Assembly: GCF_014650915.1 (NCBI RefSeq)
Contig: NZ_BMVW01000008.1
Span: 113,851 to 177,850, forward strand
DNA length: 64,000 nucleotides
Direction: 5' to 3'
Source of the DNA: Streptomyces poonensis
Lineage (GTDB): Bacteria > Actinomycetota > Actinomycetes > Streptomycetales > Streptomycetaceae
Shown: positions 8,712-17,482 of the stretch, one piece after another
How the letters are laid out: every line of letters begins with the position of its first letter
Numbering within the stretch: position 1 is the first letter of the stretch
Position numbers and translations under genes: made by a program
Notes under the pieces: model-generated
Database searches by the model: none
Told to the model about the DNA's origin: nothing
Seen by the model: the letters and a program-made list of their open reading frames with translations, nothing else

Positions 8712-8975
8712 GTGGACAAGAAGAACGCCCTGCGCGCCGGCGCCCTGGCTGCCGGTACGACGCTGATGATGCTGCTCATGTCGTCCCCCGCGCTCGCGCT
8801 GACGCGCGACGACGGTGACGACCCGGGGTCCGGCCTGAGCGTGATCGAGACGCTGGGTCTGTTCGTCGTGGCGCCGATCGTCCTGTTCGCGGTGATCGCG
8901 GGCCTGGTCATGGTCCTGGACCGGTCGACGGACCGCGAGCCGAAGGCCAAGGGCAAGGCCGCGGCGAAGGCCTGA
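8712..8975 (+). CDS. Small membrane protein, hypothetical
   Basis: 87 aa. The N-terminus looks like a signal peptide or first membrane helix (about 7-30, ending in a PALALT cleavage-like site). A short acidic loop (RDDGDDPGSG) follows, then a second hydrophobic helix (about 43-68) and a basic Lys-rich tail. If the first segment is cleaved, the mature product is a tiny single-pass protein with its positive tail in the cytosol. It is transcribed alone between the malQ terminator and a convergent TetR gene. I do not recognise a characterised family; similar short proteins are frequent in Streptomyces. The start is supported by the promoter spacing described separately. Confidence 0.7.
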   Translation: MDKKNALRAGALAAGTTLMMLLMSSPALALTRDDGDDPGSGLSVIETLGLFVVAPIVLFAVIAGLVMVLDRSTDREPKAKGKAAAKA

Positions 8976-9099
8976 CGGCCGCCGCGCCGCGGTCCGCGGC
9001 CGCACGCCGCGTACAACTTCACGTCGAGGGCATCCACCGCACCGTGTGTGCGCGGTGGGTGCCCTCGACGTCTTGCCTGCGTACGCCGCACGGCCTGCG

Positions 9100-9693
9100 T
9101 CATCGGGGGTACGGCGCCGGATACGGCGCCGTGAGATAACGCTGCACTGTCGGGCCCAGCCACGCCACGATCTCCTCGCGGCTCAGGGCGACGGTGGGCG
9201 GCAGGCGCAGGATGTAGCGGGTGAGCGCCATCCCCAGTATCTGTGAGGCGACGAGCGCGGCCCGGGCCGGCGCCTGCTCCGGATCGGGGCACACATGGCG
9301 GGCCAGGGACACCAGCTGGTCCCGGAAGACGCCCCGCAGGCGCTCGCCGCCCGCGGGGTTGGTCACTCCGACGCGCAGCATCACGGTGAGGACCTCGTTC
9401 TCCTCCCACAGGTCGAGGAAGTGGCCGACGAGGATCTCGCCCATCCGCCGCGGGTCGAGTCCCTCCGGTGCGGGCAGCTGCAGGTTCACATCGAGGACCG
9501 CGGCGAACAGGCCCTCCTTCGAGCCGTAGTACCGCATCACCATCGACGGGTCGATGCCCGCGTCCCTCGCGATGGCGCGGATGGTGGCCCGCTCGTAGCC
9601 GTCGGCGGCGAACCGCTCCCGCGCCGCGGTGAGGATCGCGGTGCGCGTGGCGTCGGAGCGCCGCGGCGGTGCCGGTGTGCCTGTGTCGGTCAT
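9100..9693 (-). CDS. TetR family transcriptional regulator
   Basis: 197 aa. The N-terminal helix-turn-helix (about 12-58: AILTAARERFAADGY, then IARDAGIDPSMVMRYYGSKEGLF) is typical TetR, and the C-terminal ligand domain resembles the TetR_C 17-like group. I placed the start at the ATG 9691-9693. Longer readings run through the 14-bp repeat array and give a Trp/Cys-rich tail foreign to the family. A TACGTT hexamer 7 bases upstream (9701-9706, minus strand) suggests a leaderless message. The gene is divergent from an FAD monooxygenase across a 131-base gap filled by GTTGGCC repeats. The likely role is repression of itself and of the monooxygenase. Confidence 0.92.
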   Translation of the reverse strand: MTDTGTPAPPRRSDATRTAILTAARERFAADGYERATIRAIARDAGIDPSMVMRYYGSKEGLFAAVLDVNLQLPAPEGLDPRRMGEILVGHFLDLWEENEVLTVMLRVGVTNPAGGERLRGVFRDQLVSLARHVCPDPEQAPARAALVASQILGMALTRYILRLPPTVALSREEIVAWLGPTVQRYLTAPYPAPYPR

Positions 9694-9703
9694 GCCCACA
9701 AAC

Positions 9704-9800
9704 GTAGGCCAACACATGTAGGCCAACAAGTGTTGACGCTCCTGTCGGGCCGCCGTATGTTGGCAAACAGGTGTTGGCCAACAAGCGTTGACCAACGGCC
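9704..9800. repeat. 14-bp tandem repeat array between tetR and monooxygenase genes (probable operator)
   Basis: Two units (9704-9717, 9718-9731) read GTAGGCCAACAnnn. After a degenerate stretch (9732-9758), three units (9759-9772, 9773-9786, 9787-9800) read GTTGGCAAACA, GTTGGCCAACA and GTTGACCAACG plus three variable bases. The unit junction around 9772-9783 makes the perfect palindrome TGTTGGCCAACA. The array overlaps the tetR -10 and ends 24 bases before the monooxygenase GTG. A second array of the same family occurs at 41058-41141. Regulatory function is inferred from position. Confidence 0.85.
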
Positions 9801-9824
9801 GTCCGTCCCGCTCAGGAGGTCGCC

Positions 9825-11333
9825 GTGAACAGCACCACCACCCGCTCCCTGCCCGACTCCCTGCCCGACTCCCTGTCCGACGTCATCGTCGTCGGAGCCG
9901 GCCCCACCGGGCTGCTGCTGGCCGGTGACCTGGCCGCCGCCGGGCTCCGGGTCACGCTCGTCGAGAAGCGCCCGCACAAGATCAGCAATCTGTCCCGCGC
10001 GTTCGCCGTGCACGCCCGCAGCCTGGAGCAGCTCGACGCCCGCGGGCTCGCCGACGAGCTGGAGGCGAAGGGCCGGCCGGCGGACCGGGCCCGGCTCTTC
10101 GGGCAGCTCACCATCCGGTTCGACGCCCTGCCCTCACGCTTCCGGCACGTGCTCGTGATCCCGCAGTACGAGGTGGAGAAGGTGCTGGAGCGGCGGGCGG
10201 CCGAGGCCGGGGTGCGGTTCCGGTACGAGACCGAGGTCACCGGTCTGCGGCAGAGCGCCGACACCGTGACCGTGGACGTCAAGGGGCCGGCCGGCGAGCC
10301 GGAGACACTGACCGCCGCGTACGTCGTCGGGGCCGACGGGCACCGCAGCGCCGTGCGGGACGCGGTCGGCCTGCCCTTCCCGGGCAAGTCAGTCATCCGG
10401 TCCGTCCTCCTCGCGGACGTACGGCTGGACGAGGCGCCCGAGGACCTGCTGACCGCGCACGCCGTCGGTGACGCCTTCGCCTTCATCGCGCCCTTCGGCG
10501 ACGGTTACCACCGGATCGTCGCCTGGGACCGCCGCCGCGACGTCCCCGACAGCGAGCCGGTCGGGCTGGACGAGGTCAGGGAGGTCGTCCGGCGCGCCCT
10601 CGGCCGCGACTACGGCATGCGCGACGCCCGCTGGATGTCCCGCTTCCACAGCGACGAACGCCAGGCCCCCAGCTACCGGGTGGGCCGCGTCTTCCTCGCC
10701 GGGGACGCCGCGCACGTCCACAGCCCGGCCGGCGGCCAGGGCATGAACACCGGGCTCCAGGACGCGGCCAACCTCGGCTGGAAGCTGGCCGCGGTCCTCG
10801 GCGGCCACGCGGACCCGTCCCTGCTCGACACCTACGAGGCCGAGCGCCACCCCGTCGGCCGGTCCGTGCTCCGCAGCAGCGGCGGGATCGTACGGATGGC
10901 GATGGCGAAGTATCCGTGGACGCTGGCGTTCCGGGCCGCGCTCACCGCGTTCCTCGGCCGTGTCGGCCCGGCCCGCGCCCGGGTGCTCGGCCAGATCAGC
11001 GGCATCGGCTACAAGTACGCGGCACCGCGCGGCGCCCACCGGTTCGTCGGCCTGCGGGCCCCGGACGTCGCCCTGAAGGGCGGCCGCCTGTACGAGGCCC
11101 TGCGCGGCGGCCGGTTCGTGCTCATCACGCCGCAGTCGCCGCGACAGTCGCCCGGGTCGGACCCGGCGAAGGAGCTCGCCGCCGAGGACCGTCTCGCGGT
11201 GGAGAGCTGGGCGAGCGACCGGCGTACGACCGTGCTGGTGCGGCCCGACGGGTACGTGGCCTGGGCGGCCGACGAGGGGGCGGCCGACGCGCGGGCCGTG
11301 AAGACGGCCCTGGCTGCGGCCCTGGGGCGCTGA
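9825..11333 (+). CDS. FAD-dependent aromatic monooxygenase (PheA/TfdB-type)
   Basis: 502 aa flavoprotein. FAD-binding GxGxxG motif near the N-terminus (VGAGPTGLLLAGDLA), the DG motif (VGADGHRSAVRDAVG, about 165-180) and the second FAD motif (FLAGDAAHVHSPAGGQGMN, about 288-306) are all present, as in class A hydroxylases of phenols, polyketides and rifamycin-type substrates. The C-terminal 110 residues correspond to the thioredoxin-like extension, with a degenerate end. The start has a Shine-Dalgarno AGGAGG about 8 bases before the GTG. The first 20 residues contain a short SLPDSLPDSLSD repeat. With a divergent TetR it is probably induced by its aromatic or antibiotic substrate and used for detoxification; the substrate is unknown. 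Confidence 0.9.
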   Translation: MNSTTTRSLPDSLPDSLSDVIVVGAGPTGLLLAGDLAAAGLRVTLVEKRPHKISNLSRAFAVHARSLEQLDARGLADELEAKGRPADRARLFGQLTIRFDALPSRFRHVLVIPQYEVEKVLERRAAEAGVRFRYETEVTGLRQSADTVTVDVKGPAGEPETLTAAYVVGADGHRSAVRDAVGLPFPGKSVIRSVLLADVRLDEAPEDLLTAHAVGDAFAFIAPFGDGYHRIVAWDRRRDVPDSEPVGLDEVREVVRRALGRDYGMRDARWMSRFHSDERQAPSYRVGRVFLAGDAAHVHSPAGGQGMNTGLQDAANLGWKLAAVLGGHADPSLLDTYEAERHPVGRSVLRSSGGIVRMAMAKYPWTLAFRAALTAFLGRVGPARARVLGQISGIGYKYAAPRGAHRFVGLRAPDVALKGGRLYEALRGGRFVLITPQSPRQSPGSDPAKELAAEDRLAVESWASDRRTTVLVRPDGYVAWAADEGAADARAVKTALAAALGR

Positions 11334-11524
11334 CGAGGCCGCCGGCCCAGCGGTCACGGCCGTGTAGACGGTGTCGAACTCATCCGCGATGGCAGCGCCG
11401 TGACGGAGGGGGAACGGCAGGCTCTGACCATCGCAGCAGCGTCAGGGCCCTGTTCCGCCGGTTCTCGTACCAGCGCCATGCATGGCCCAGGGGGACCGCT
11501 TACGGAGTGGCACCGTGGCGAGCA

Positions 11525-12034
11525 TCAGGCGCCCGTGCCCCGCACCAGTACGCGCAGCAGGCCGGCCAGCTGGCCGGCCTGTTCCTCGTTCAGGTGGGAG
11601 AGCGCCTCGGTCTGGACGGCCAGTCCGGCGACGACCGCCTCGTCGGCCAGCCGCAGTCCCTCGTCCGTGAGGGTCACCTGGAGTCCCCGCCGGTCGTGCG
11701 GGTCGGGGGAGCGGCGGAGCAGGTCCGCGCGTTCCAGTTTGTCGAGGCGGCCGGTCATGCCGCCCGTGGTGAGCATCAGCGTCGCCGACAGCTGCCTGGG
11801 GGAGAGGGTGTACGGGGGGCCCGAGCGGCGCAGGGTGGCCAGGACGTCGAACTCCCCGCGCGAGATGCCGAATCGCGCGTACGCCTTCTCCATGCGGTCG
11901 CCCACCGTCCGTGAGAGCCGGGAGACCCGGCCGAAGACCTCCATGGCGGTGGTGTCCAGGTCGGGCCGGGCCGCCGCCCACTGGTCGACGATCGCGTCGA
12001 CGGGGTCCTTGCCGGTGCCGGCGGAGTGGTTCAT
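11525..12034 (-). CDS. MarR family transcriptional regulator
   Basis: 169 aa. A winged-helix core with the MarR pattern ISRGEFDVLATLRRSG, recognition region LSATLMLTTGGMTGRLDKLE and wing SPDPHDRRGLQVTLTDEG (DxRG-type). Helical dimerisation segments lie at both ends. I chose ATG 12032-12034: a GATACT hexamer ends 6 bases before it, consistent with leaderless transcription, whereas the GTG 45 bases upstream has no signal. The gene is divergent from an EamA exporter and two palindromes lie between them, so it probably represses that exporter and itself. Confidence 0.92.
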   Translation of the reverse strand: MNHSAGTGKDPVDAIVDQWAAARPDLDTTAMEVFGRVSRLSRTVGDRMEKAYARFGISRGEFDVLATLRRSGPPYTLSPRQLSATLMLTTGGMTGRLDKLERADLLRRSPDPHDRRGLQVTLTDEGLRLADEAVVAGLAVQTEALSHLNEEQAGQLAGLLRVLVRGTGA

Positions 12035-12078
12035 GGGGGGAGTATCCGTCGGTTCGCCGCTCTGCCGCAAGAAAGTCA

Positions 12079-12106
12079 CTTGCAGGCAAGTTGCTTAGCG
12101 CTAAGC
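12079..12106. promoter_or_regulatory. Palindromes in the marR-eamA divergent promoter (probable MarR operators)
   Basis: CTTGC-AG-GCAAG (12079-12090) and the perfect 14-base palindrome GCTTAGCGCTAAGC (12093-12106) lie side by side between two divergent start codons. This short AT-richer stretch contrasts with its flanks. Operators of this size and placement are usual for MarR repressors. Binding is inferred. Confidence 0.65.
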
Positions 12107-12166
12107 TAATCGCGAGCAAGCCAACTGGCGGCCCCATGCCGCCGTGACCTCGCGAAGGGCGCACCC

Positions 12167-13177
12167 ATGACCGCGAACCGCCGCCCCACCCCCGCAGGAC
12201 TCATCGCCGTCACCGCCCTCGCCCCCGTCTCCTGGGGCACCACCTACGCCGTCACCACCGAGTTCCTCCCGGCGGACCGCCCCCTGTTCACGGCGCTGAT
12301 GCGGGCCCTGCCCGCCGGGCTGCTGCTGCTCGCCCTCGCGCGGGTGCTGCCCCGGGGAGCCTGGTGGTGGAAGTCGGTGGTCCTGGGCGCGCTGAACATC
12401 GGTGCCTTCTTTCCGCTGCTGTTCCTCTCGGCGTACCGGCTGCCGGGCGGGACGGCCGCGGTCGTCGGCTCGTTGGGGCCGCTGTTCGTCGCCGGGCTGG
12501 CCGCCGTACTGCTGGCTGAACGCCCGACCGCGCGCACGCTGCTCACCGGTGTCGCCGCGGCGCTCGGGGTGAGCCTCGTCGTGCTCAGGGCGGCGGACGC
12601 GCTCGACGCCGTCGGTGTCCTCGCGGCGCTCGCCTCCACCGCCTGCATGTCGACGGGCACGGTGCTCACCAAGCGCTGGGGCCGACCGGAGGGCATCGGC
12701 CCGCTCGCGCTCACCGGCTGGCAGCTGACCGCGGGAGGACTGGTCATCGCACCCCTCGCCCTCCTGGTCGAGGGCGCCCCGCCCGCGCTGGACGGCCGGG
12801 CGGCCGGCGGGTACCTCTACCTCGCGCTGGCGAACACGGCGGTCGCGTACTGGCTGTGGTTCCGCGGCATCGGGCGGCTCACCGCCACCCAGGTCACCTT
12901 CCTCGGACCGCTCTCCCCGCTCACCGCGGCCGCCGTCGGATGGGCCGCGCTCGGCGAGGCGCTGACGCCGGTCCAGCTGGCGGGGATGGCGCTGGCGTTC
13001 GGGGCGACGGTCCTCGGGCAGCTCCAGCCCCGTACCCGCACGCGCACAGGAACCCGCACCCGTCTCCGCCTCCGCGCCGGCCTCCGCCTCCGCACCCGTC
13101 ATCGGCCGGATTCGCGCGTACATGGCCTTGACACTCCCCGACCGGCCAGCCGAGCCTTGGGCAGAACCCGCTCTTGA
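12167..13177 (+). CDS. EamA (DMT superfamily) transporter
   Basis: 336 aa with about ten hydrophobic helices arranged as two EamA repeats (about 12-140 and 150-285). Characteristic phrases include SWGTTYAVTTEFLP at TM1 and an LGEALTPVQLAGMALAFGATVLG end. It probably exports a metabolite or drug across the cytoplasmic membrane. The last 45 residues after the final helix are an unusual Arg-rich, low-complexity cytosolic tail built of RTRT/RLR repeats. A promoter palindrome pair and a divergent MarR gene suggest inducible expression. The ATG has only a weak purine-rich sequence upstream (about 12154-12160). Confidence 0.88.
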   Translation: MTANRRPTPAGLIAVTALAPVSWGTTYAVTTEFLPADRPLFTALMRALPAGLLLLALARVLPRGAWWWKSVVLGALNIGAFFPLLFLSAYRLPGGTAAVVGSLGPLFVAGLAAVLLAERPTARTLLTGVAAALGVSLVVLRAADALDAVGVLAALASTACMSTGTVLTKRWGRPEGIGPLALTGWQLTAGGLVIAPLALLVEGAPPALDGRAAGGYLYLALANTAVAYWLWFRGIGRLTATQVTFLGPLSPLTAAAVGWAALGEALTPVQLAGMALAFGATVLGQLQPRTRTRTGTRTRLRLRAGLRLRTRHRPDSRVHGLDTPRPASRALGRTRS

Positions 13178-13317
13178 CCGGCGCGCCGACCGTACGACGT
13201 ACGTCCGCCGTGTGCGCCCGCCCCCCGTGCGCACGCCTTCCGTGCGCGCGACCACCTTGAGCGCAGGACGACGACACCGGAACTCCCCCACCATCCGTTT
13301 CCGGCGAAGGAGTTGGC

Positions 13318-14736
13318 GTGGCTGCTACCGGTCCCGCGCCCGCGACCGCCTTACGTGAACCCACCGCTCCCAGCCCTGCTCCCACCCCCGCACCGGGGCC
13401 GGGCGTTCCCCTCCCTCACCTCACGGCCGCGGGGATCTACCCCACGACAGGCGAACTGGTCCGTTATGCCGAGGCCTTGACCGCGGCGCGTCCCGGCCTG
13501 CTGCGGCTGAGCACCGTCGGCACCTCGCGCGCGGGCCGCCCCTTGTGGCTGCTGTCCGCGGGGCACGGGCGGCGCCACGTCCTCACGGTCGCCGGAGCGC
13601 ATTCCAACGAACCCGTCGGCGGCGCCTCCGCGATCCGGCTCGCCGAGCGGTTCGCCCTCGATCCCGCGCAGCTCGACGCCCTCGACTGCACCTGGCACTT
13701 CCTGCTGTGCCTGGACCCCGACGGCATGAGCCTGGCCGAGCGCCACGGCCGGGCGTTCCGGGGGTGGCGCGTCGAGCGGTACTACCGGCACTTCTACCGG
13801 CAGGAGTTCACCTGCCAGCCGGAGTTCCGGCCCACCGGAACCCGCGCGCGGGCACCCCTGCCCGAGTCCGACGTGCTCGTGGGACTCCTCGACGAACTGC
13901 GGCCCGCCGTCCAGTTCTCCCTGCACGGCATCGAAGTGGGTGGAACCTTCCTGCAGTTGACCCGCGAGGTCTCCGGCGCCGCCCGGACGTTCCGCGAACT
14001 GGCGGGGAACCTGCGGATACCGGTGGAGCACCGGCCCTTCGACGGCGTGGACTGGTTCGTCGAGGGACCCGGCGTCCTCGTGCTGTCCGGCACCGAAGCC
14101 GGCACCGAACCCTCCGACGAGCGCGACGCGTCCGGCTTCCTCTCCGAGGTGACCTGGACATACGCCATGCGGCACGGCACCGTGACGGCCGTGATCGAGG
14201 CCCCGATGTGGGCGGCGGACGCCGTGGGCGACCCCCGGCGCACGGCCGCCCCCGAGGAGCACATCGCCCGGGTGAGCCGGACCCTGCTGCAACGCGGCGA
14301 ACAGGTGGAGGCGGCCCTCGGTACCGCCCCCCGGCCCCGGGTCCCCGACGGGCTCCTCCCGTACGACGCCGCCGGCCGCGAACTGCTGGGCGTCGGACCC
14401 GCCATCGTGCACACCTGGAAGAGCTACCTCGCGGACGGCCTCGGCGGGGTCGGACTCGCCACCACCGTCGGCAACTCCGTCTCCCTCGACATCGCGGCCC
14501 GGCGCATCCCCCTGCGCGCGGCGGCGATGCTGCGGCAGGCCCTCGGCGACCCGCCCGCCGACCCGGCGGCCGCGAGCGCGCTCGACGACCTGGTGCGCCG
14601 GTGGTGCCGGGAGCTGGAGACCTCCTTCGGGGCCCGCTGGCTGCCCGTCCGCCGGCAGACCGCGCTGCACGCCCACGCCATGCTGCGCCTCGCCGGCCTG
14701 CTCCTGGGCCCGGGCACGAGAGAGGGCGCCCGGTGA
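13318..14736 (+). CDS. M14 family zinc carboxypeptidase
   Basis: 472 aa. The M14 metallopeptidase fold shows the zinc motif HSNEP (His and Glu ligands, about residues 95-99), a distal histidine in QFSLHGIEVGGTFLQ (about 200-214) and a C-terminal Glu in TAVIEAPMW that fits the general base. No signal peptide is obvious; the first 40 residues are Ala/Pro-rich. It should remove C-terminal residues from peptides or act on a peptide-like metabolite in the cytosol. The GTG start at 13318 has AAGGAG about 9 bases upstream. Codon 12 is TTA (13351-13353), a bldA-dependent codon placed early, where it has most effect on translation. A strong terminator begins inside its last codons. Confidence 0.88.
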   Translation: MAATGPAPATALREPTAPSPAPTPAPGPGVPLPHLTAAGIYPTTGELVRYAEALTAARPGLLRLSTVGTSRAGRPLWLLSAGHGRRHVLTVAGAHSNEPVGGASAIRLAERFALDPAQLDALDCTWHFLLCLDPDGMSLAERHGRAFRGWRVERYYRHFYRQEFTCQPEFRPTGTRARAPLPESDVLVGLLDELRPAVQFSLHGIEVGGTFLQLTREVSGAARTFRELAGNLRIPVEHRPFDGVDWFVEGPGVLVLSGTEAGTEPSDERDASGFLSEVTWTYAMRHGTVTAVIEAPMWAADAVGDPRRTAAPEEHIARVSRTLLQRGEQVEAALGTAPRPRVPDGLLPYDAAGRELLGVGPAIVHTWKSYLADGLGGVGLATTVGNSVSLDIAARRIPLRAAAMLRQALGDPPADPAAASALDDLVRRWCRELETSFGARWLPVRRQTALHAHAMLRLAGLLLGPGTREGAR

Positions 14737-14750
14737 ACCACCGGGCGCCC
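14724..14750. terminator. Bidirectional terminator after the M14 gene
   Basis: Perfect 12-base arms (14724-14735, 14739-14750) with a 3-base loop. The stop codon of the carboxypeptidase lies within the hairpin. It separates this gene from the convergent aminopeptidase gene. Confidence 0.8.
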
Positions 14751-14758
14751 GTCGCCGC

Positions 14759-14816
14759 GTGGAGGCGCTCCTGCTGCTTCGCCGCCGTGTGAAGGCGCTC
14801 CCGCTACTTCGCCGCC
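14759..14816. repeat. 30-bp-period tandem duplication at the 3' end of pepN
   Basis: Bases 14759-14786 and 14789-14816 match at 25 of 28 positions, with a period of 30. The second copy contains the last codons and TAG stop of the aminopeptidase. The first lies just beyond the stop and has lost the stop triplet (CTG for CTA). It appears to be a fossil duplication of the gene terminus. Confidence 0.75.
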
Positions 14817-17377
14817 GCGTCCGCCGCCTGTGCCTTCAGCGCCCGCTCCACGCCCGCGCGGGACTCGGAGACGAGCCGGCGCAGGGCCGGGGTCGGGTCG
14901 ACGGAGGCCAGCCAGGCGTCCGTGCGGTCGAGGGTCTCCGGCGAGACCTGGACCGACGGGTACAGACCGATGACGATCTGCTGGGCCATCTCGTGGGAAC
15001 GGGAGTCCCAGACGCCCTTGGCGGCCTCGAAGTACTTCTCCGCGTACGGGGCGAGCAGCTCACGCTGGTCGGTCTGGACGAAGCCCGCGATGACGGCCTC
15101 CTGCACGGCGTTCGGGAGCTTGTCGGACGCCACGACCGACGCCCAGGCCTCCGCCTTCGCCTCCTCGGTCGGGCGCGCGGCGCGGGCCGTGGCCGCGTGC
15201 CGCTCGCCCGCCGCCGTCCGGTCCCGCTCGTACTCGCCCGCGATCTCCGCCTCGTCGAAGCGGCCCACGGCCGCGAGCCGCTGCACGAACGCCCAGCGCA
15301 GCTCGGTGTCGACGGCCAGGCCCTCGACGGTCTCCGAACCGTCCAGCAGGGCCTCCAGCAGGTCCAGCTGCTCCGGCGTCCGCGCGGTCGCCGCGAAGGC
15401 GCGCGCCCAGGCCAGCTGGTGGTCCGAGCCGGCCTCGGCCGCCCGCAGGTGGGCCAGCGTGGCGTCCGTCCAGCGGGTCAGCAGCGCCTCGCGCGCCGCC
15501 GGGTCGGCGTACAGGTCGACCGCCAGCTTGACCTGCCGGTGCAGCGACTGCACGACACCGATGTCGGACTCCTTGCCGATGCCGGACAGCACCAGGGACA
15601 GGTAGTCGCGGGTGGCGAGCTCGCCGTCCCGGGTCATGTCCCAGGCAGACGCCCAGCACAGCGCGCGCGGGAGGGACGACTCGAAGTCGCCGAGGTGCTC
15701 GGTGACGAAGGCGAGGGAGTCCTCGTCGAGGCGGACCTTGGCGTACGACAGGTCGTCGTCGTTGAGCAGGACCACGGCCGGGCGGGCCTTCCCCACCAGC
15801 TGCGGTACGGCGGTCAGCTCACCGTCCACGTCCAGCTCGACACGCTCACCGCGCACCAGCTTGCCGCTCGCCTCGTCGAGGTCGTAGAAGCCGACCGCGA
15901 TGCGGTGCGGGCGCAGGGTGGGCTCGCCCTTGGCGCCGGCGGGCAGGGCGGGGGCCTCCTGGCGGATGCCGAAGGAGGTGATGACACCCTCCGCGTCGGT
16001 CTCGATCTCCGGGCGCAGGATGTTGATGCCGGCCGTCTCCAGCCACTTCTTCGACCAGGTCTTCAGGTCGCGCCCGGAGGTCTCCTCCAGGGCGCCCAGC
16101 AGGTCGGACAGGCGCGTGTTGCCGTACGCGTGGCGCTTGAAGTACGCCTGCACGCCCCGGAAGAACTCGTCCATGCCGACGTACGCGACGAGCTGCTTCA
16201 GCACGGACGCGCCCTTGGCGTACGTGATGCCGTCGAAGTTGACGAGGACGTCGTCCAGGTCGTTGATCTCCGCCATGATCGGGTGCGTCGACGGGAGCTG
16301 GTCCTGCCGGTAGGCCCACGTCTTCATCTGGTTGGCGAAGGTGGTCCAGGAGTGCGGCCACTTCGAGCCCGGCGCGTACGCCTGGCAGGCGACCTCGGCG
16401 AAGGTGGCGAACGACTCGTTCAGCCACAGGTCGTTCCACCACTCCATGGTGACCAGGTCGCCGAACCACATGTGGGCCAGCTCGTGCAGGATCGTCGCGG
16501 CGCGCGCCTCGTACGACGCGTCCGTCACCTTCGACCGGAACACGTACTGGTCGCGGAAGGTGACCGCGCCCGCGTTCTCCATCGCGCCCGCGTTGAACTC
16601 CGGCACGAAGAGCTGGTCGTACTTGGCGAACGGGTACGGGTAGTCGAACTTCTCCTGGAACCAGTCGAAGCCCTGCCGGGTGACCTCGAAGATCGCGTCC
16701 GCGTCCAGGAACTCGGCGAGCGAGGGACGGCAGTAGATGCCCAGCGGCACGCTCTGCCCGTCCTTCTCGTACACACTGTGCACCGAGTGGTACGGGCCCG
16801 CGATCAGCGCGGTGATGTACGTGGAGATCCGCGGCGTCGGCTCGAAGTGCCAGACGTGGTCCTTGGGCTCCGGGGTCGGCGAGTTGGACACGACGGTCCA
16901 GCCCTCCGGCGCCTTCACGGTGAACTGGAAGGTGGCCTTCAGGTCGGGCTGCTCGAAGCTCGCGAACACCCGGCGGGCGTCCGGGACCTCGAACTGCGTG
17001 TACAGATACGCCTGGTCGTCGACCGGGTCGACGAACCGGTGCAGGCCCTCGCCGGTGTTGGTGTACGCGCAGTCGGCGACGACACGGAGGATGTTCCGCC
17101 CCTCCAGCAGCCCCGGCAGGGCGATGCGGGAGTCCGCGAAGACCTCGGCGGGGTCGAGGGCGTCGCCGTTGAGGGTGACCTCGTGGACGGTCGGGGCCAC
17201 CAGGTCGATGAAGGACTCCGCGCCCGTCTCCGCGGCCTCGAAGCGCACCGTGGTCACGGACCGGAAGGTGCCCCCCTCCTGCGCGCCGGAGAGGTCGAGA
17301 TCGATCTCGTACGAGTCAACGGTGAGCAGCTTCGCCCGCTGCTGCGCCTCTTCACGGGTCAGGTTTGTGCCAGGCAC
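14804..17377 (-). CDS. pepN: Aminopeptidase N (M1 family)
   Basis: 857 aa cytosolic zinc metallopeptidase that removes N-terminal residues from peptides. The exopeptidase motif GAMEN is at residues 264-268. The zinc site HELAH is at 298-302 with the third ligand Glu at 321 (HExxH-18-E). An ERAP1-like helical C-terminal domain fills the second half. The length agrees with actinobacterial PepN. I chose the GTG at 17375-17377 because GAGGAG lies 8 bases upstream and the protein then begins MPGTNLTREEA, matching the paralogue at 28956-31571 (MPGENLSRDEA). The longer reading adds 29 residues from the terminator region. Confidence 0.95.
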   Translation of the reverse strand: MPGTNLTREEAQQRAKLLTVDSYEIDLDLSGAQEGGTFRSVTTVRFEAAETGAESFIDLVAPTVHEVTLNGDALDPAEVFADSRIALPGLLEGRNILRVVADCAYTNTGEGLHRFVDPVDDQAYLYTQFEVPDARRVFASFEQPDLKATFQFTVKAPEGWTVVSNSPTPEPKDHVWHFEPTPRISTYITALIAGPYHSVHSVYEKDGQSVPLGIYCRPSLAEFLDADAIFEVTRQGFDWFQEKFDYPYPFAKYDQLFVPEFNAGAMENAGAVTFRDQYVFRSKVTDASYEARAATILHELAHMWFGDLVTMEWWNDLWLNESFATFAEVACQAYAPGSKWPHSWTTFANQMKTWAYRQDQLPSTHPIMAEINDLDDVLVNFDGITYAKGASVLKQLVAYVGMDEFFRGVQAYFKRHAYGNTRLSDLLGALEETSGRDLKTWSKKWLETAGINILRPEIETDAEGVITSFGIRQEAPALPAGAKGEPTLRPHRIAVGFYDLDEASGKLVRGERVELDVDGELTAVPQLVGKARPAVVLLNDDDLSYAKVRLDEDSLAFVTEHLGDFESSLPRALCWASAWDMTRDGELATRDYLSLVLSGIGKESDIGVVQSLHRQVKLAVDLYADPAAREALLTRWTDATLAHLRAAEAGSDHQLAWARAFAATARTPEQLDLLEALLDGSETVEGLAVDTELRWAFVQRLAAVGRFDEAEIAGEYERDRTAAGERHAATARAARPTEEAKAEAWASVVASDKLPNAVQEAVIAGFVQTDQRELLAPYAEKYFEAAKGVWDSRSHEMAQQIVIGLYPSVQVSPETLDRTDAWLASVDPTPALRRLVSESRAGVERALKAQAADAAAK

Positions 17378-17427
17378 GCGGTCATCTCCTCGGTATGTGT
17401 GGGTTGCGCCATCCTGCCACGGAGAGT

Positions 17428-17465
17428 AGTGAGGGCGCCCGCCCAAATCGGCGGGCGCCCTCACT
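17428..17465. terminator. Terminator after asd
   Basis: Perfect 16-base arms (17428-17443, 17450-17465) around a 6-base AT-richer loop, 18 bases beyond the asd stop on the minus strand and 50 bases upstream of pepN, which therefore needs its own promoter or read-through. Confidence 0.8.
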
Positions 17466-17482
17466 CACATGACCGGCCGGTG

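Noticed and set aside
9690..10013. A minus-strand ORF across the tetR-monooxygenase promoter with WPTCVG phrases
   Set aside because: It reads through the repeat array and the antisense of the monooxygenase; not a gene. The same reasoning removes the N-terminal extension of the TetR reading.
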